Source: Acanthornis magna (lineage: Eukaryota > Chordata > Aves > Passeriformes > Acanthizidae). Taken from it: a stretch of DNA of 64,000 nucleotides. The DNA lies in the NCBI GenBank assembly GCA_036785705.1, contig JAWUZG010000027.1:2213501-2277500 (forward strand), written 5' to 3'. The notes under the pieces were generated by a model. The model was not told the origin of the DNA, ran no database searches, and worked only from the letters and a program-made list of their open reading frames with translations. Positions 47,378 to 58,455 of this stretch are shown piece after piece (the first letter of the stretch is position 1; each line of letters starts with the position of its first letter). The translations under genes and the position numbers were made by a program.

Positions 47378-49059
47378 AATGCAATGTGGCCACCGCTGTT
47401 CCAAGGAAAAACTCACTTCCTCAGAAAGTCCTTGCCAGTCCTTTTTTCCTGTAAATGAACTGAAGTGCAGCCACCATGGTTCAAATTGCAAACCTCATCT
47501 CAGGATTTAAGTGTGCCTGGCTCTGCAGTTGTTGTGAGGCTCGAAAGGTGAGGGATGCTGCAGCCTTGTGGTGTCACCCTCCTCAGGAATGGAATTGCTG
47601 AGGAATTCAGGAATGGCAGGAGAGCTGAGCTCTCCCGGACCGTAGGAAATTCAGGCACTCACCACTCCGTAGTTTTCAAAAACCAGCACTTCTCAGCTCC
47701 TGCAGATGTGTCTCGTGCACAGGGCTTTGTGGTGAAATGCTGGCTGTGATTTGGGTGCGAGTCACAGGAATGATCAGACACAGAAATCCCAAAAATGCAC
47801 CCCCTGTCTGCATTGGTCCCCCCAAAGAGCAGAACAAGGCTTGCACACATTTTACACAGAGGATTAGTAGCTTTTGGAAGAATTTAGTCTTGTCTGACTG
47901 TTGTTTTGCAAAAGAAATAGGTGTGTGTTAAGCACTCGTACAGCTGTTGATATAAAAATACAGGATCAGCTTTATTTTGCTGGGTTTTGCACAAACATTG
48001 TATTTAAATGTTTGTTGCAGAGACAGCGATTGATTTTCACTGCTTGTGGAGCTTTCCGACTCTAGGTCAATACATTATTAAAACCAAACAAAACAAAGCA
48101 CTCATCAGGAAATGAATGATTTTATATTTAGTGCTGGCTTTGGATGCTCTGCAGCAAATAAAAGCACGGAGCAATTTGTATAATAGGAATTGGAAATAGA
48201 TTTCCCTGTGCTGAGCCCCACAGAACTTTTGCACTAAATCTGGCACTTCCAATCTTTTGCATGTCTGACTTCGTGTCCGTAAGCTTTTCAGGATTTGTTT
48301 ACAGTGTAATAGATGTTTAGAGCTAATGATCCAGTGAAATTAGCCTGGTAGAGCAGAAAAAAAGGTGGTTGGGAATAATGTGCTGTGTTGCTTTCAAATG
48401 GTTTGGATATATGGTAATTTATTTATAAACGCATATATTACGAGATGACCGAAATTTTTCAGCCTTCAATAAGAGTTAAAGCAGAGAGTAGCCTAAAGCC
48501 TCAAGTAAAAGTCTGGTTAACTCTTTTACAATATTTTAGTTTCTAGCATCTAAAACGCCTGAGCCTTTATGATGCCTGTTTTCTTTTAATGTGTGGTCTG
48601 GGACAAGACTGGAAGGGAAAGTCATGCTGTCTGTGAAGCTGAGAATGGCTACTTAGCATCCAAATATGTAATTAGGGAGCTTTTCATGCCTTTTTAATAA
48701 GTTGTAGTCATTAGTAAATTGCCAGTCTCATACCCCTCAAATGATTCAGAGTCTTTAAACTTGACTGGACTGGCCCAATTCCATTTAGAGCAGATGCTTT
48801 TTTGTCTCATTTTATTCTTTGCCTTTTGTTAGGGGCTTCAGCTGCGAGGAGAAAAAAATGCTGGTTGCAAATAAAAGGCAGGACAGTGAAAACACAGCTC
48901 CTCTTCTCTGCCAAGAGCAGACAGAGATCTCCCTGCTCTGCCTTTCTCCCCACTCGAGAGCGAGGGCTCTGATCCTGGCTCACCCCAAACACTCCACGGA
49001 AAACTGGGATAAAGCAGCGACCCTGCCTGAATCCTTCTAAAATTGTGCTCAGTGTTTAC
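47378..49059. other. Unique non-coding DNA
   Basis: No gene recognised. 48380-48760 is AT-rich, repeat-free and has the look of conserved non-coding DNA. Confidence 0.5.
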
Positions 49060-49460
49060 CTACACGGACCCTGAGGAAAATTAATGCAAATTAACTAGAG
49101 GTATGAAAGTGGATTAAGATGCATTAAAGCTGAACGCCGTGATCTCATAGAGATGCTGTTTCTCAAAATTACCGAGACTTTAATCTCATCAGGATTAATT
49201 GACCTCTAGTGTAAATCCAGGCAAACAAAATGAAAATGTGTTGGCTCTGAGTTCGAGTGCTTATAAATCAGTAATCGCTTTTAAGTTCATTTCTTAATTA
49301 AAAAACTAGTTGAATAATTGCAAGGTTATTACAAATGGACTTTAAAATTAGGTTGGTCACATCGCATTTGGCTGGCATTTTAAGTTTTAAACTGGGCTAT
49401 TTAAATGGAATAATTCATTTAACCAGAAAGTCACCAGGTAGATGCCCACAACCTCTACAA
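49060..49460. promoter_or_regulatory. Candidate conserved non-coding element
   Basis: Repeat-free AT-rich block dense in homeodomain-type words: a POU octamer ATGCAAAT at 49084-49091 embedded in TTAATGCAAATTAA, TAATC and GGATTA words around 49191-49207, TTAATT words, and TGACCTC after them. This texture is typical of developmental enhancers in vertebrate gene deserts. It is inference only; conservation was not tested. Confidence 0.3.
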
Positions 49461-51213
49461 ACCTGAAAATATTCCCAGTGTTTTAAAAACCCTTGGACCC
49501 TCTTGAGTCCTTTAAGTTAATTTTGCTTTGGCTGTGGTCTCTAGTAAGGCTGAGGAGTCCCTCAGTCTTTCCCTCACTGATTTCTGGACAATAAATATTC
49601 TGAAAACCCAACAAGCTGTCCAGCTCTGTCCGAGTTCACCCTTCAGGTACATTTTTTTGTTTCTCATGGGATCCTCACAAGTAGATGAAATACTGCCCCA
49701 GCCCAAAATCTGCAAGGTATCTGCAAGAAGTAATTCACTCATTATTCTCTTTTTCTTTTTTTCTTCTCTGTATTTATATATATGTTTGCACTGAGAAAGT
49801 TGGCAGTACTTTAAATTAATGGGCTACCAAGACCTTTAGTCATCCTCTCAGGATGTTCTGGATGGATGAACGGAAGTAATAATCTCACTGTACCGTTTTT
49901 AATTTATTCCAGCAAATCCTTTTCCCTGGCTCATCCCAAAAGCGCAGATAAATCATGGGCTATTCTGTTCAGGAGATGAGGGAAATAATTAGCTATCGTT
50001 CTGAAGACAACTCTAAGAGCCATCTTAAGGGAAAAAAAAAAAAGCTCTGGAACCACAAAAATCTATGAATTTACATGTGCATTGATATAATAAACACAGG
50101 CCAAAGAAATGCCATGAAGAAAGAGTTCCATGCAACACTAATTCAGCTAATAATGCACATAAGGCATTTTTTGGTGTCAAAGCCATGAATTATCACTGCA
50201 TTCCCATCCAGAGGGCCCAGCTGTGCTGTCCAAGGGATGGCTATGATCTCATAAGTTATCCAGGGCTGCCAGAGATGTGGTTAAACTGGAGGCTGCCACA
50301 CAGGCAGAATTGAGAAAATAAACTTTCCTGGTGCTTGGAACCTCCGCCCAAAGCACAGCTGTCCTCGTGGGTCCTGCAGGATCTTCTCCTCTGCCTTGAC
50401 CAAAGCTGTTTCTGAGGGATTTAACCTGATAACCCTGGCTTTTTCCAGAGGAGCTCGGGTCTGGCTGCAGAGGCACAAGGACAGCTCCAAGGGATAGGAT
50501 TAGCACAGTCCTTTGTTCTGGGGGGAATTTCACCCAAAATCTGAGATGGCCATCCAGCACTGGATGTTACGAGCCACAAAATCCTTGGTCAGCCATTGCA
50601 ATAATCCAGAAATCATTTCGATCCTTGTGCTCCCTGGAGCTGGGTTACTTTCTGCAGCACCGCTTTGGTTTTTCCCGTACTCTCTCTCTTTGGGGTCTGC
50701 CTGGAGCTCTCTTTGTAACCCTCCAGTCCCACCAGACAGCCTTTTGAGGTCCTGCTGCAACCCCAAACCACACACTGACATCAATCCCAAGCGTCCAGCC
50801 CAGCCCCAGCCCCTCCCTGCCTGAATCCTATGGATTGCTCCTTGTTCCTCATCTCCCTCCCCTCTCTGCACCACCCAGGCTTGCAGCTCTCCACAAGGGG
50901 AACACAAAAAGAGTTACAAACTTCCTTTCACATTACTGGAGCCTCAAAATTGTACAGTATCACACTTTCTGCCCTTTCTGATGGCCAGCAGTCACTTTTT
51001 TATCTTTCAAGGTGCATGACCCTTGGTAATTCCAGGAATGACTGCAGTAAGGCCCAAGCACTTTTCTCTGTTCTGCATCCAGGCCATTTACTGTCTGTTC
51101 AATAAGAGGATGAATTCAGGTGGTTATGGTGGCTTGACCCCCACTGAATATACCTGAGAACTTTTCTGAAGATACTGGACCCAGTGTACTGCCATTTGGG
51201 CAGTTGGCTCACT
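49461..51213. other. Unique non-coding DNA
   Basis: No gene recognised. 50330-50900 is moderately GC-rich with overlapping short frames and no domain. Confidence 0.5.
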
Positions 51214-51395
51214 CCTTTTTCCTTTTTTTTTTTTTTTTTTTTTTTCAGGTTTTATTTTGGGTTTTGTTTTGGTTTTTCGAGGTTTTTTTTTTTTTTTGTT
51301 TTGTTTGGTTTGGTTTGGGGGGATTTTTTTGTTGTTGTTTTGGGGTTTTGGGGGGGGGGGTTGTTTGGTTTTTTGCAGTTTTTTGTTTGTTTGTT
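51214..51395 (+). repeat. T/G-rich tract, left part
   Basis: Starts with a long T run at 51214 and continues as TTTTG/GGTTT with a G4-T4-G11 stretch at 51342-51360 that meets the G-quadruplex rule. It is the third member of the T/G tract family and is interrupted by the solo LTR at 51396; its continuation is at 51674. Confidence 0.93.
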
Positions 51396-51673
51396 TGTAG
51401 TTTTAGATTTCCTGAGATTCGCAGAAGCTGGCAGAGAAAAAAGGCAGACAAACCCAAGATGGCGAAAGGAGAACTTTATTTACAAAAACCTCTTTATATA
51501 TCCATTAATAATCTGGCAACTATTGGTCAGCAGGGAATCCACCTCCTAAAACCATTCGTCACAGCTATACAACACCTAGTACCAAACACAGAGATTAAGA
51601 AAGTACAAAAATGCAGCTTATCTCTATTCTCCCTGAGAAAGAAGAGAAAGATTTCTAAAACAGTGCAGCTACA
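51396..51673 (-). mobile_element. Solo LTR, ERVK-like, 278 bp, with 6-bp target duplication
   Basis: Bounded on the plus strand by TGTAG and CTACA, a perfect 5-bp inverted terminal repeat. Both sides are flanked by TTTGTT (51390-51395 and 51674-51679), a 6-bp direct repeat as made by class II (ERVK/alpharetrovirus-like) integrases. On the minus strand the promoter elements follow in order: CCAAT (51526-51522), TATATAAAG (51500-51492) and AATAAAG (51480-51474). The short distance between TATA and AATAAA implies a very short R region, as in alpharetroviral LTRs. No internal genes remain, so it is a solo LTR from LTR-LTR recombination. The flank is TTTG-rich, so part of the duplication match could be chance. 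Confidence 0.88.
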
Positions 51674-51755
51674 TTTGTTTGTTTAGGGTTTTTCTTTTTG
51701 CTTTCTGGTTTTTTCTTTGTTTGGGTTTTTTTGGGGTTTTTTGGTGTTTTCTTTG
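51674..51755 (+). repeat. T/G-rich tract, right part
   Basis: Continuation of the tract at 51214-51395 beyond the LTR: TTTGTTTGTTTAGGG, then T runs with GG and GGGG. The match in texture on both sides supports insertion of the LTR into a pre-existing tract. Confidence 0.88.
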
Positions 51756-54700
51756 GAACTCTCATAGCATGACTATTATTTTGCATTTAAGTCACCTTTA
51801 AAAACGATATTGTGGTGGCTCTCACTAATTTCTCCATGCAGACCTCACTAGAGAGGTGCACAGGCTCCTCCAGTGAAGATGACACTTCCATGAAAGGAAA
51901 TAGATATAAATAGATATAAAACTGTGATGACTTTCTTGGCTTGCTGCTTGTCCACTCTTGAAAGGGAGGAAGCTCAACGGAGTGCCTGAATCCTAAAATC
52001 ACATCTCAAGGAGATATTAACATTTTTCTCTCCATCTCAAAAGATGCTCAGGGGCAGCTCCGAAGGCCTCACGAAGAAAACAATCTTCCCAAATGCTATT
52101 AAACCTCCCTGAAGCAGAGCAGGTGAATTCTGTGCTTGCACAAAGATGACTTTGTGTTCTCAGTTCCCAGGAAAATGTGGCCACCATATGACAGAAGGGG
52201 CAGCACAAACATGGGATTGTTGGGGATCCAGCCTGGAGCAGAGCTCAGGATGGTGCATAAATCCTGTAAATCCTGCATCCTGACTGCTCTGCTTGTCTCC
52301 TTTTGCTGGCACTGTGCTGTTATTGCACATTTAATGAGAGCTCCATCCCAGTCCTCCCCACACACACCTGCTGGGCCATTCCTGACAGCTCCCAGTGTAT
52401 TATTGACAGAACCAACATGGATCTTTCTCCCTGGACACGTTTTCCTCTTGGCTCTGATCTCCTGCACCACGGCAAAGGGGCAGAAATGAGTTTCAGCTAA
52501 AGCCAAGTGCAATGAATTGGAGCTGGGACACAAACTGCCCATTCCTAAAATCTGACATCTTCCAATCAACACAAAAATTTTGTCTTCTGGTTACTCTTTG
52601 TGGCTCTTGCTTTGTCTCTGAAAGGGACAATTTGGGAAGACCTGGAGTTCTCCAAGAGAAGGATTTGATGGGCTCAGGAGCAGGAGGTGATCTGATCACA
52701 GAACACTTTTCAGTCTGGCTTCACTCTCCTCTCTCTCTGTATCCCAGCAGTTGCAAATGGGACATTTTATTTATTCCTTGTGACCCAGTGACATGCACTG
52801 GTCACAAACTGAGTGCAGTGGTGACTCTTAGCTATTGAAAAGATAAAATTCATTTTAGACACTGTTTTTCTCTCTCCTGAGCAGAAGGACCCTGCTTCCT
52901 CCAATGAAAGAATTAGGGAGGAAAGTTTAACAACTCCAGGCTTTCAAAAATCAGACTTTTCCTTGCATTTCCTAGAAGCTGCAGAGCTGACTTTAGGCTC
53001 CTCATTCTGATCTTTAGGGGTTTTTTTCTCCCCCTAGGGTTCCTGATCAATGAAATCTTTTGGCAAATCTTGACTAGGTGCCTTGTACTTCCTTTGAAAT
53101 TAAAAAAATGGCTCATATCTACAGTTCATCCCTAGCTTGCAAAATATTCTGTCCTGGCCTCCCACACCTGACCTCAGTGAGCCTTCTTCCCCTCAGAAAA
53201 GGGAATTCCAACCCATCCCTTCCTTCAGTCTCCTTTGGATGTCATCTTGGCAGCTACAAAATGAAAGGAAACACAGGGAAAAGTGTTTTTTTCAATAACC
53301 CAACCAAAGCCGAAGAAGCTTGAGCAAAGCTGTTTTTCTGTCATGTGTTTGTGTGGCACATGAAATTCCTGTCCTGCTGCCCGAAAATAGCATTGTCACT
53401 GCGTGTGACAGCTTGGGCAGAATTGTTCTGTTGGTTTATTTCTCCTGAGATGATTTCAGATACAATGGACAAGTGAGAGAGAGGGAAACCCAGGGATTGC
53501 ACCCATGGGCTGCAGAGCAGTTTTCGGTAATTCAGTGGTGTTTGTGACGATAAGAAAGCAATTTGGTGAAAGTGAGGTAAAGCAGCCAATACAGAGCGAG
53601 ATAAAACCGCAGTTAATTCAGCCATCAGGAAACTGACCACTGAAAAATGTTCCTGATATGTCATTTTGAGGCAGTCCAGGTTGTGATTTGACTCAATCCA
53701 CTCCTTGTTTAATTTTCAGTGCTAAAAAGACCATTTGTCAGAGTGTCACTCAAACAAGCCACGCAGCAGATGCAAAGCACCCACAGCACATTGCTGTGCT
53801 GGAGCAGGACACAGAGGCCCTTGCCAGTGAAGTTTTTCTTATTCTGTTTGTATTTCATCAACCTTTCCAAAAGATAAAGACGTGATGTTGGTGGGAAACA
53901 AAATCCAGTAGTCCAATGGTGTTTATCAACTGCTTAAGGCCAGAATTGCAGGAGAAGTCAAACTGAAAGTGAGTAAAGACAATAAACAGAATGATAGATG
54001 GACTGGCACCTATTTGCATGTGATTTCAAGCCGTTGACAGGCTGGGATGTGGCCTGTGCATACACAAATGTGCTTTTGCCCTCCCGTTTCTGCCAGGCAT
54101 TCTCTCTGCGAGCAGCTGTGCAACTCTGGCCCTGCACTGAACAGCAAAAGGAGCAGCTCAGAAAAATGCTGTCCCACAGTCCTGCCAGGCCTGCCTGCTT
54201 CCCCTAAAGCATCAGCAGCAAATGGGGAATATTGAGCAAAAAATTTCAGTCATCAAGCAAATGGTCCCATTTTAGGTAAGAAATTGAATAGAACTACAAC
54301 AAACTGTGCTTTAAAAAAAGGTCTTCAAAACCAAATTTGGGGGGGTAGTTTCCACTTTACAAGAATTCACGCTACCACCACTAAAAATACAATATAACCA
54401 TTCCTCACTGTGAAGAAGTGTTTCAGAACACGATTCATAACTAACATGGAGAAAAGGGATGGTTTTGGAAAACAAGGCAGTGTATCAAAAGTCCACTAGT
54501 AACAAAACAAATCCCCTCTATTTCTCCACCAGCTAAAGGTTGAACTGACAGAGAAATAACTCTCTGTTACCAGAACTGGATATTTGATGTTCTGAGAAGA
54601 GAGAAAAACCATGTTATGATGTCAGGTAATTTCTCAGCAGAGAGGAGGAGGAGGACAGCTAAAATCTGGGCTGTAAGTCTGTCAGGTTTCTGGAATTTAA

Positions 54701-55740
54701 GTCAAGTGACTCTGGGGCTGCTACAGTAATGTGGTTATCGAAAAAGGCTCCCTGGAGCTGCAGACCAAGAGCAGGATTTTCCCATTGCTCCATGAGCACT
54801 CTCAGATCATGAGGCTCCTGCCCATTTGTGTCCCCATTGTTCAGCAGGAGAAGCTGCTCTGATGGCAAATGGAGAAAGTTCCTTTTCCATTTTTTTAGGG
54901 ACACACACCTTCTTACACACTCTGCTGCAAAGCTGCTCAGCAACAGGCTTTGGATTTAAACTTCCCTTTTCATTTTCATACTCTTCTAGTTTTGCCTCTG
55001 CTGACTACACCAAGGATTGCATCAGGGAAGAGTTGGTTTGGGGGTTTTTTTAGGGAAAAAATGTAACCCAGCTGAAGGAGCCACCTCAAGGATGAATGCT
55101 GCTTGGAAGGTGAAATCAGCCCTGCAGATTCCTAGTGAAGAGCCCAGCCTAGGGTGGTCTGAGTGAGAACTGCTGAAGGAATACAAAACCATGAGCCAAG
55201 ATCCCTTCTAAAATCCCAGCTCTGGCATCAGCTGCACGATAGAAAGCCATAGTGGGATTCATTTTGCTTAATTTTTGATGTCTAAATATCCAGGAGAACT
55301 CTCTCTCTCTGCAGCATCATAACACAGATGGGGGCTAGAAAAACTGAACTGCTCTTTGGGAATTCTGTGGGAGCCATGGAAGTGCCCTGAGCTCACTGCT
55401 GACATGAGGCAGGTGGCTTCAACACTCACTTCAGGTCAGAAACTATATTCACATGGCATTTTCAGAGCTGAATCCTCCCACCTGAGGTGCAACCGAGCTG
55501 CTGTTGCAATGAATGGCAGCTGGAGATGGTCTGTGAAATTCAGGGCAAGTCCACGCTGAAATCTTTTCATGGTAGATTAATATTCTTTAGAGACATGACA
55601 GCACTTACCCTGGCAAAAGTCCTAATGTAAACAAAAATTGCCTGGCATAAAAAGTGGGGGTTTGTCATTGCTTTTTTCTATTTTACTCAGGAAATGGGTG
55701 TAGGTTGTTTGGACACCCCTTCCAAGTAAGTGTCTCTTCA
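51756..55740. other. Unique non-coding DNA
   Basis: About 4 kb without a recognised gene, RNA gene or transposon. A small repeat of AATAGATATA is at about 51899-51920. Minus-strand frame of 157 codons at 52099-52572 has no recognised domain. Confidence 0.5.
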
Positions 55741-55902
55741 GTGCAGGAGAAGGTGAAATCCAGGAGCAAGCTTAGAGCAGGAGTTTGGACAAAATTGCAA
55801 AAGGAACCTCACCTGATACATTCTAAATGGCATTAAAATGTCATCACCCTCTCCCACATACGCAAGCAAACTCCCCAAATCATTTTAGCCTGCAGCCAGG
55901 AG
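55741..55902 (+). repeat. Dispersed direct repeat, copy A
   Basis: Positions 55764-55902 align without gaps over 139 bp to 58317-58455 with 22 mismatches (about 84% identity). A weaker match extends upstream to about 55741. It contains GAGCTTAGAGCAGG-like and ATGTCATCACCCTCTC words. It may be an unrecognised interspersed repeat family or a local duplication. A short part resembles the GCAGGGGTTTGGAC phrase near CR1 3' ends, but the match does not continue. Confidence 0.88.
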
Positions 55903-56639
55903 TCTGTGGCCAAGCTGCACCAGCCCACCCTCCAGGGACTGAGTCTTGGTTTGGCCTCAGTTTTCTCCATTCCCTTTGGTGCACGAAGGTGCTTCACATC
56001 ATAGAGGGGCTGCAATGACTCTTTGCTCAAAGAGCAAGAATTTTTAAATACAATGTTTAAATGTTTTTTAATAAACAGCATAAATTGCTGTTTATTAAGT
56101 TTTATTTAAGTTTTATCTAAGTTTTCTTATGTGCAAAATAAAGTGCAATGTGTGAGAGAGACCTGGCACAGGCCTGGCTTGGCTCTGCAAGCTGGGCTAA
56201 TCTCTGCTCTGTGAAGAGAAAACACCCTTTGCTATTAGAAAGGTGAGTTTTTTGCTATTAGAAATCACTCATTAGGAATCACTACTTCATTTTATTTATT
56301 GCATCGTGTGGTATTTTATAAAACCGTTCTAGAGTGAGGTGGAAAGCACAGCCCCTCCGTGTTCTCTGGTTCTCCTCAGCGCTGCCACATCAAAGCAGCA
56401 GCCACGGGGAGACATCTGTCACCAGTTAATGTCATGGCTGTGGAGGTAGAACCTCCTCTTCTGTTCGGGCGATGTGGGCAGCCCTTTGATGGATGTGCTC
56501 AGCCTCCATCCAGTTTGATCACCCCGTGCAGCCCCTTGTTCAGATCTGCGTGTGAACAAGAGTGTCCTGACCTGAGATCCTTTCTAATACAGCAGGGATC
56601 CGTGATAGAAACCATCAAAGGAAACCTTTGATCTTTTGA
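55903..56639. other. Unique non-coding DNA
   Basis: AT-rich at 56040-56130. No gene recognised. Confidence 0.5.
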
Positions 56640-57060
56640 CTATCTCTTAGTCATCTGCTGCACAATGCAAATAATAATGAAAACAAAGCCAAGGAGCGGA
56701 GCAGCTACATTAAAGAATCAGGCTTGTTGCCGGCAACGAAGCTAATCACTGAGGTTTTATCCTAGCCTCAGACTCAAAGGGAAAGAGGGGGGAGGGAAGA
56801 GGAAAAAGGGGAGGGAGAAAAAAAGCTGTGCTCAGCAGTGAAACCTCTTTACTAAACTGAAATATTCCAGGAGCAGCGGTTATTTTATGTCGGAGGAGTT
56901 AATGAGAGACACAAACACGCAGCCGTTCCTTACGGTAGAATTTAATAAATAATCCTCATTTCAGTGTCATCTTTTTGGTCTGACTTGTGCAGAAACGTGT
57001 GTGAATGTACATCATAATTGAAGGAGCACTCAGTTAATCAAATTAAATCAGTACTAGTGA
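56640..57060. promoter_or_regulatory. Candidate enhancer with POU, SOX and RFX-like sites
   Basis: Repeat-free block. It holds a POU octamer ATGCAAAT (56665-56672), a SOX-type AACAAAG (56682-56688) and a palindromic X-box GTTGCCGGCAAC (56726-56737) that fits the RFX pattern with zero spacer, all within 75 bp. Downstream, after an A/G-rich run (56780-56825), come CpG-bearing words and AATTAAATCA. The cluster is what one expects of a neural or ciliated-cell enhancer, but activity and conservation are untested. Confidence 0.35.
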
Positions 57061-58292
57061 AGTCTTCACTGCCTTTACTCCTTTCTGCCCTCCCTTTCCT
57101 CCCCCTCCACCCCAGCAGCCCCTGGGGATGGGCAGCATGTTGATTCAGAAAGTGAATACATCACTCTAGGAAAACAGCACCTCAAAAACGTGAATCTCTC
57201 TGCTGCAATCTCATTTGGGTTTGTAGCATTTTCTGAGACACATAAAGCCTCCTACGAAACTGTGTGAGAGTTGGGGCCTGAAGAAGTTTCTGTGTGTGCA
57301 CACACATGGGCATGTTTTTCTATCTGCTTGTGATTTTGGGAATACTCTGAGGGATTCTTTCAAGCTCTAATGCCAGGCATGCCTGTTTATATACTTTCTT
57401 TCTCTTTTATTCCTCTTGTATGTAATTATTCAGGTGAAATTTTGATCTGACAACAAAGCCTTGACGTTTTAAATCATTGATTAAGTGAACAAAGCCAGAC
57501 AGAAACAGCAACAGTTTTGCCCTTCTGTGTGTGTTATCAGTACCTCTGAGCTCTGCTCAGGATGGCAAACTCACTCAGAGGCTGAAAATGTTGTACAATT
57601 TCTGCAGCCCATTTGCAGGGCCAGAAATGGGTGAAATTCTTGGCAGAAATCCTGCCAAGGTGACCAGACTGACAGCAGGCAAAAGCAATGAGTTCCAGCT
57701 GTCAGGCAGGAAAGCCTCCAGCACCTCTGCAATGATTACCTCAAACACTTGATCCCATGTGAGAAGATTTCATGGGTAAAGAGGCCAAATTAATTCAGAA
57801 TATCGACTTCAGTGGACAGGCACTATGAGTTAAAGTCACAATCTTAATTTCAGTTCTTCTGAGCTGCAGAGTTCCAAGGATGAACTGTGGTCTGGGGCCA
57901 CAAACACATTAAGGTTGAAACAGAGACCTTCAAAGGAGGCCAAGGGTAGAGTGGAGCAGAGAGGTTTGCATCGGGGAAAGTAACCACTTTTGGGGAGCTA
58001 AAATTGCTGCAGGTCATAGCAAAAAGTGAAAACTTGTGAATAGAAGTGGAAGAACAGCCTCTAAGAACAGAGGTAGCAAATGATGCAGCAGGTTCGGCCA
58101 GGAGGAGAGCAGCAGCAAACAAACAAACAGGAGAACACGCTGGAAAAAAGCTTGCTGGGATTTTTCAGAAGTTTCTCTCTCCATCTGAACAAACCAAAGG
58201 TTCTCCATGAAAACCTGCTCCACAGGAAAATGTGTTATCACCTCCGATCTGAACCAACAGATGTTGCTTGGTTTCTGTAGAGAAACTCATGT
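57061..58292. other. Unique non-coding DNA
   Basis: Includes a 16-bp alternating palindrome TGTGTGTGCACACACA at 57291-57306 (possible Z-DNA). No gene recognised. Confidence 0.5.
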
Positions 58293-58455
58293 GCCAGGGT
58301 GTGGTGGGAAAGCAAGGAGTGAGCTTAGAGCAGGGGTTTGGACAAAATTGCAAAAGCACTCTTACCTGATATAGACAAAATGGCATAAAAATGTCATCAC
58401 CCTCTCTCACAAACACAAAGAAACACCCCAGATCACTTCAGCCTGCGGCCAGGAG
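58293..58455 (+). repeat. Dispersed direct repeat, copy B
   Basis: Partner of 55741-55902, same orientation, offset 2553 bp. The strong gapless match is 58317-58455. Flanking DNA on the right does not match copy A. Confidence 0.88.

Noticed and set aside
49250..49260. tRNA B-box-like word AGTTCGAGTGC
   Set aside because: No matching A box or cloverleaf around it.
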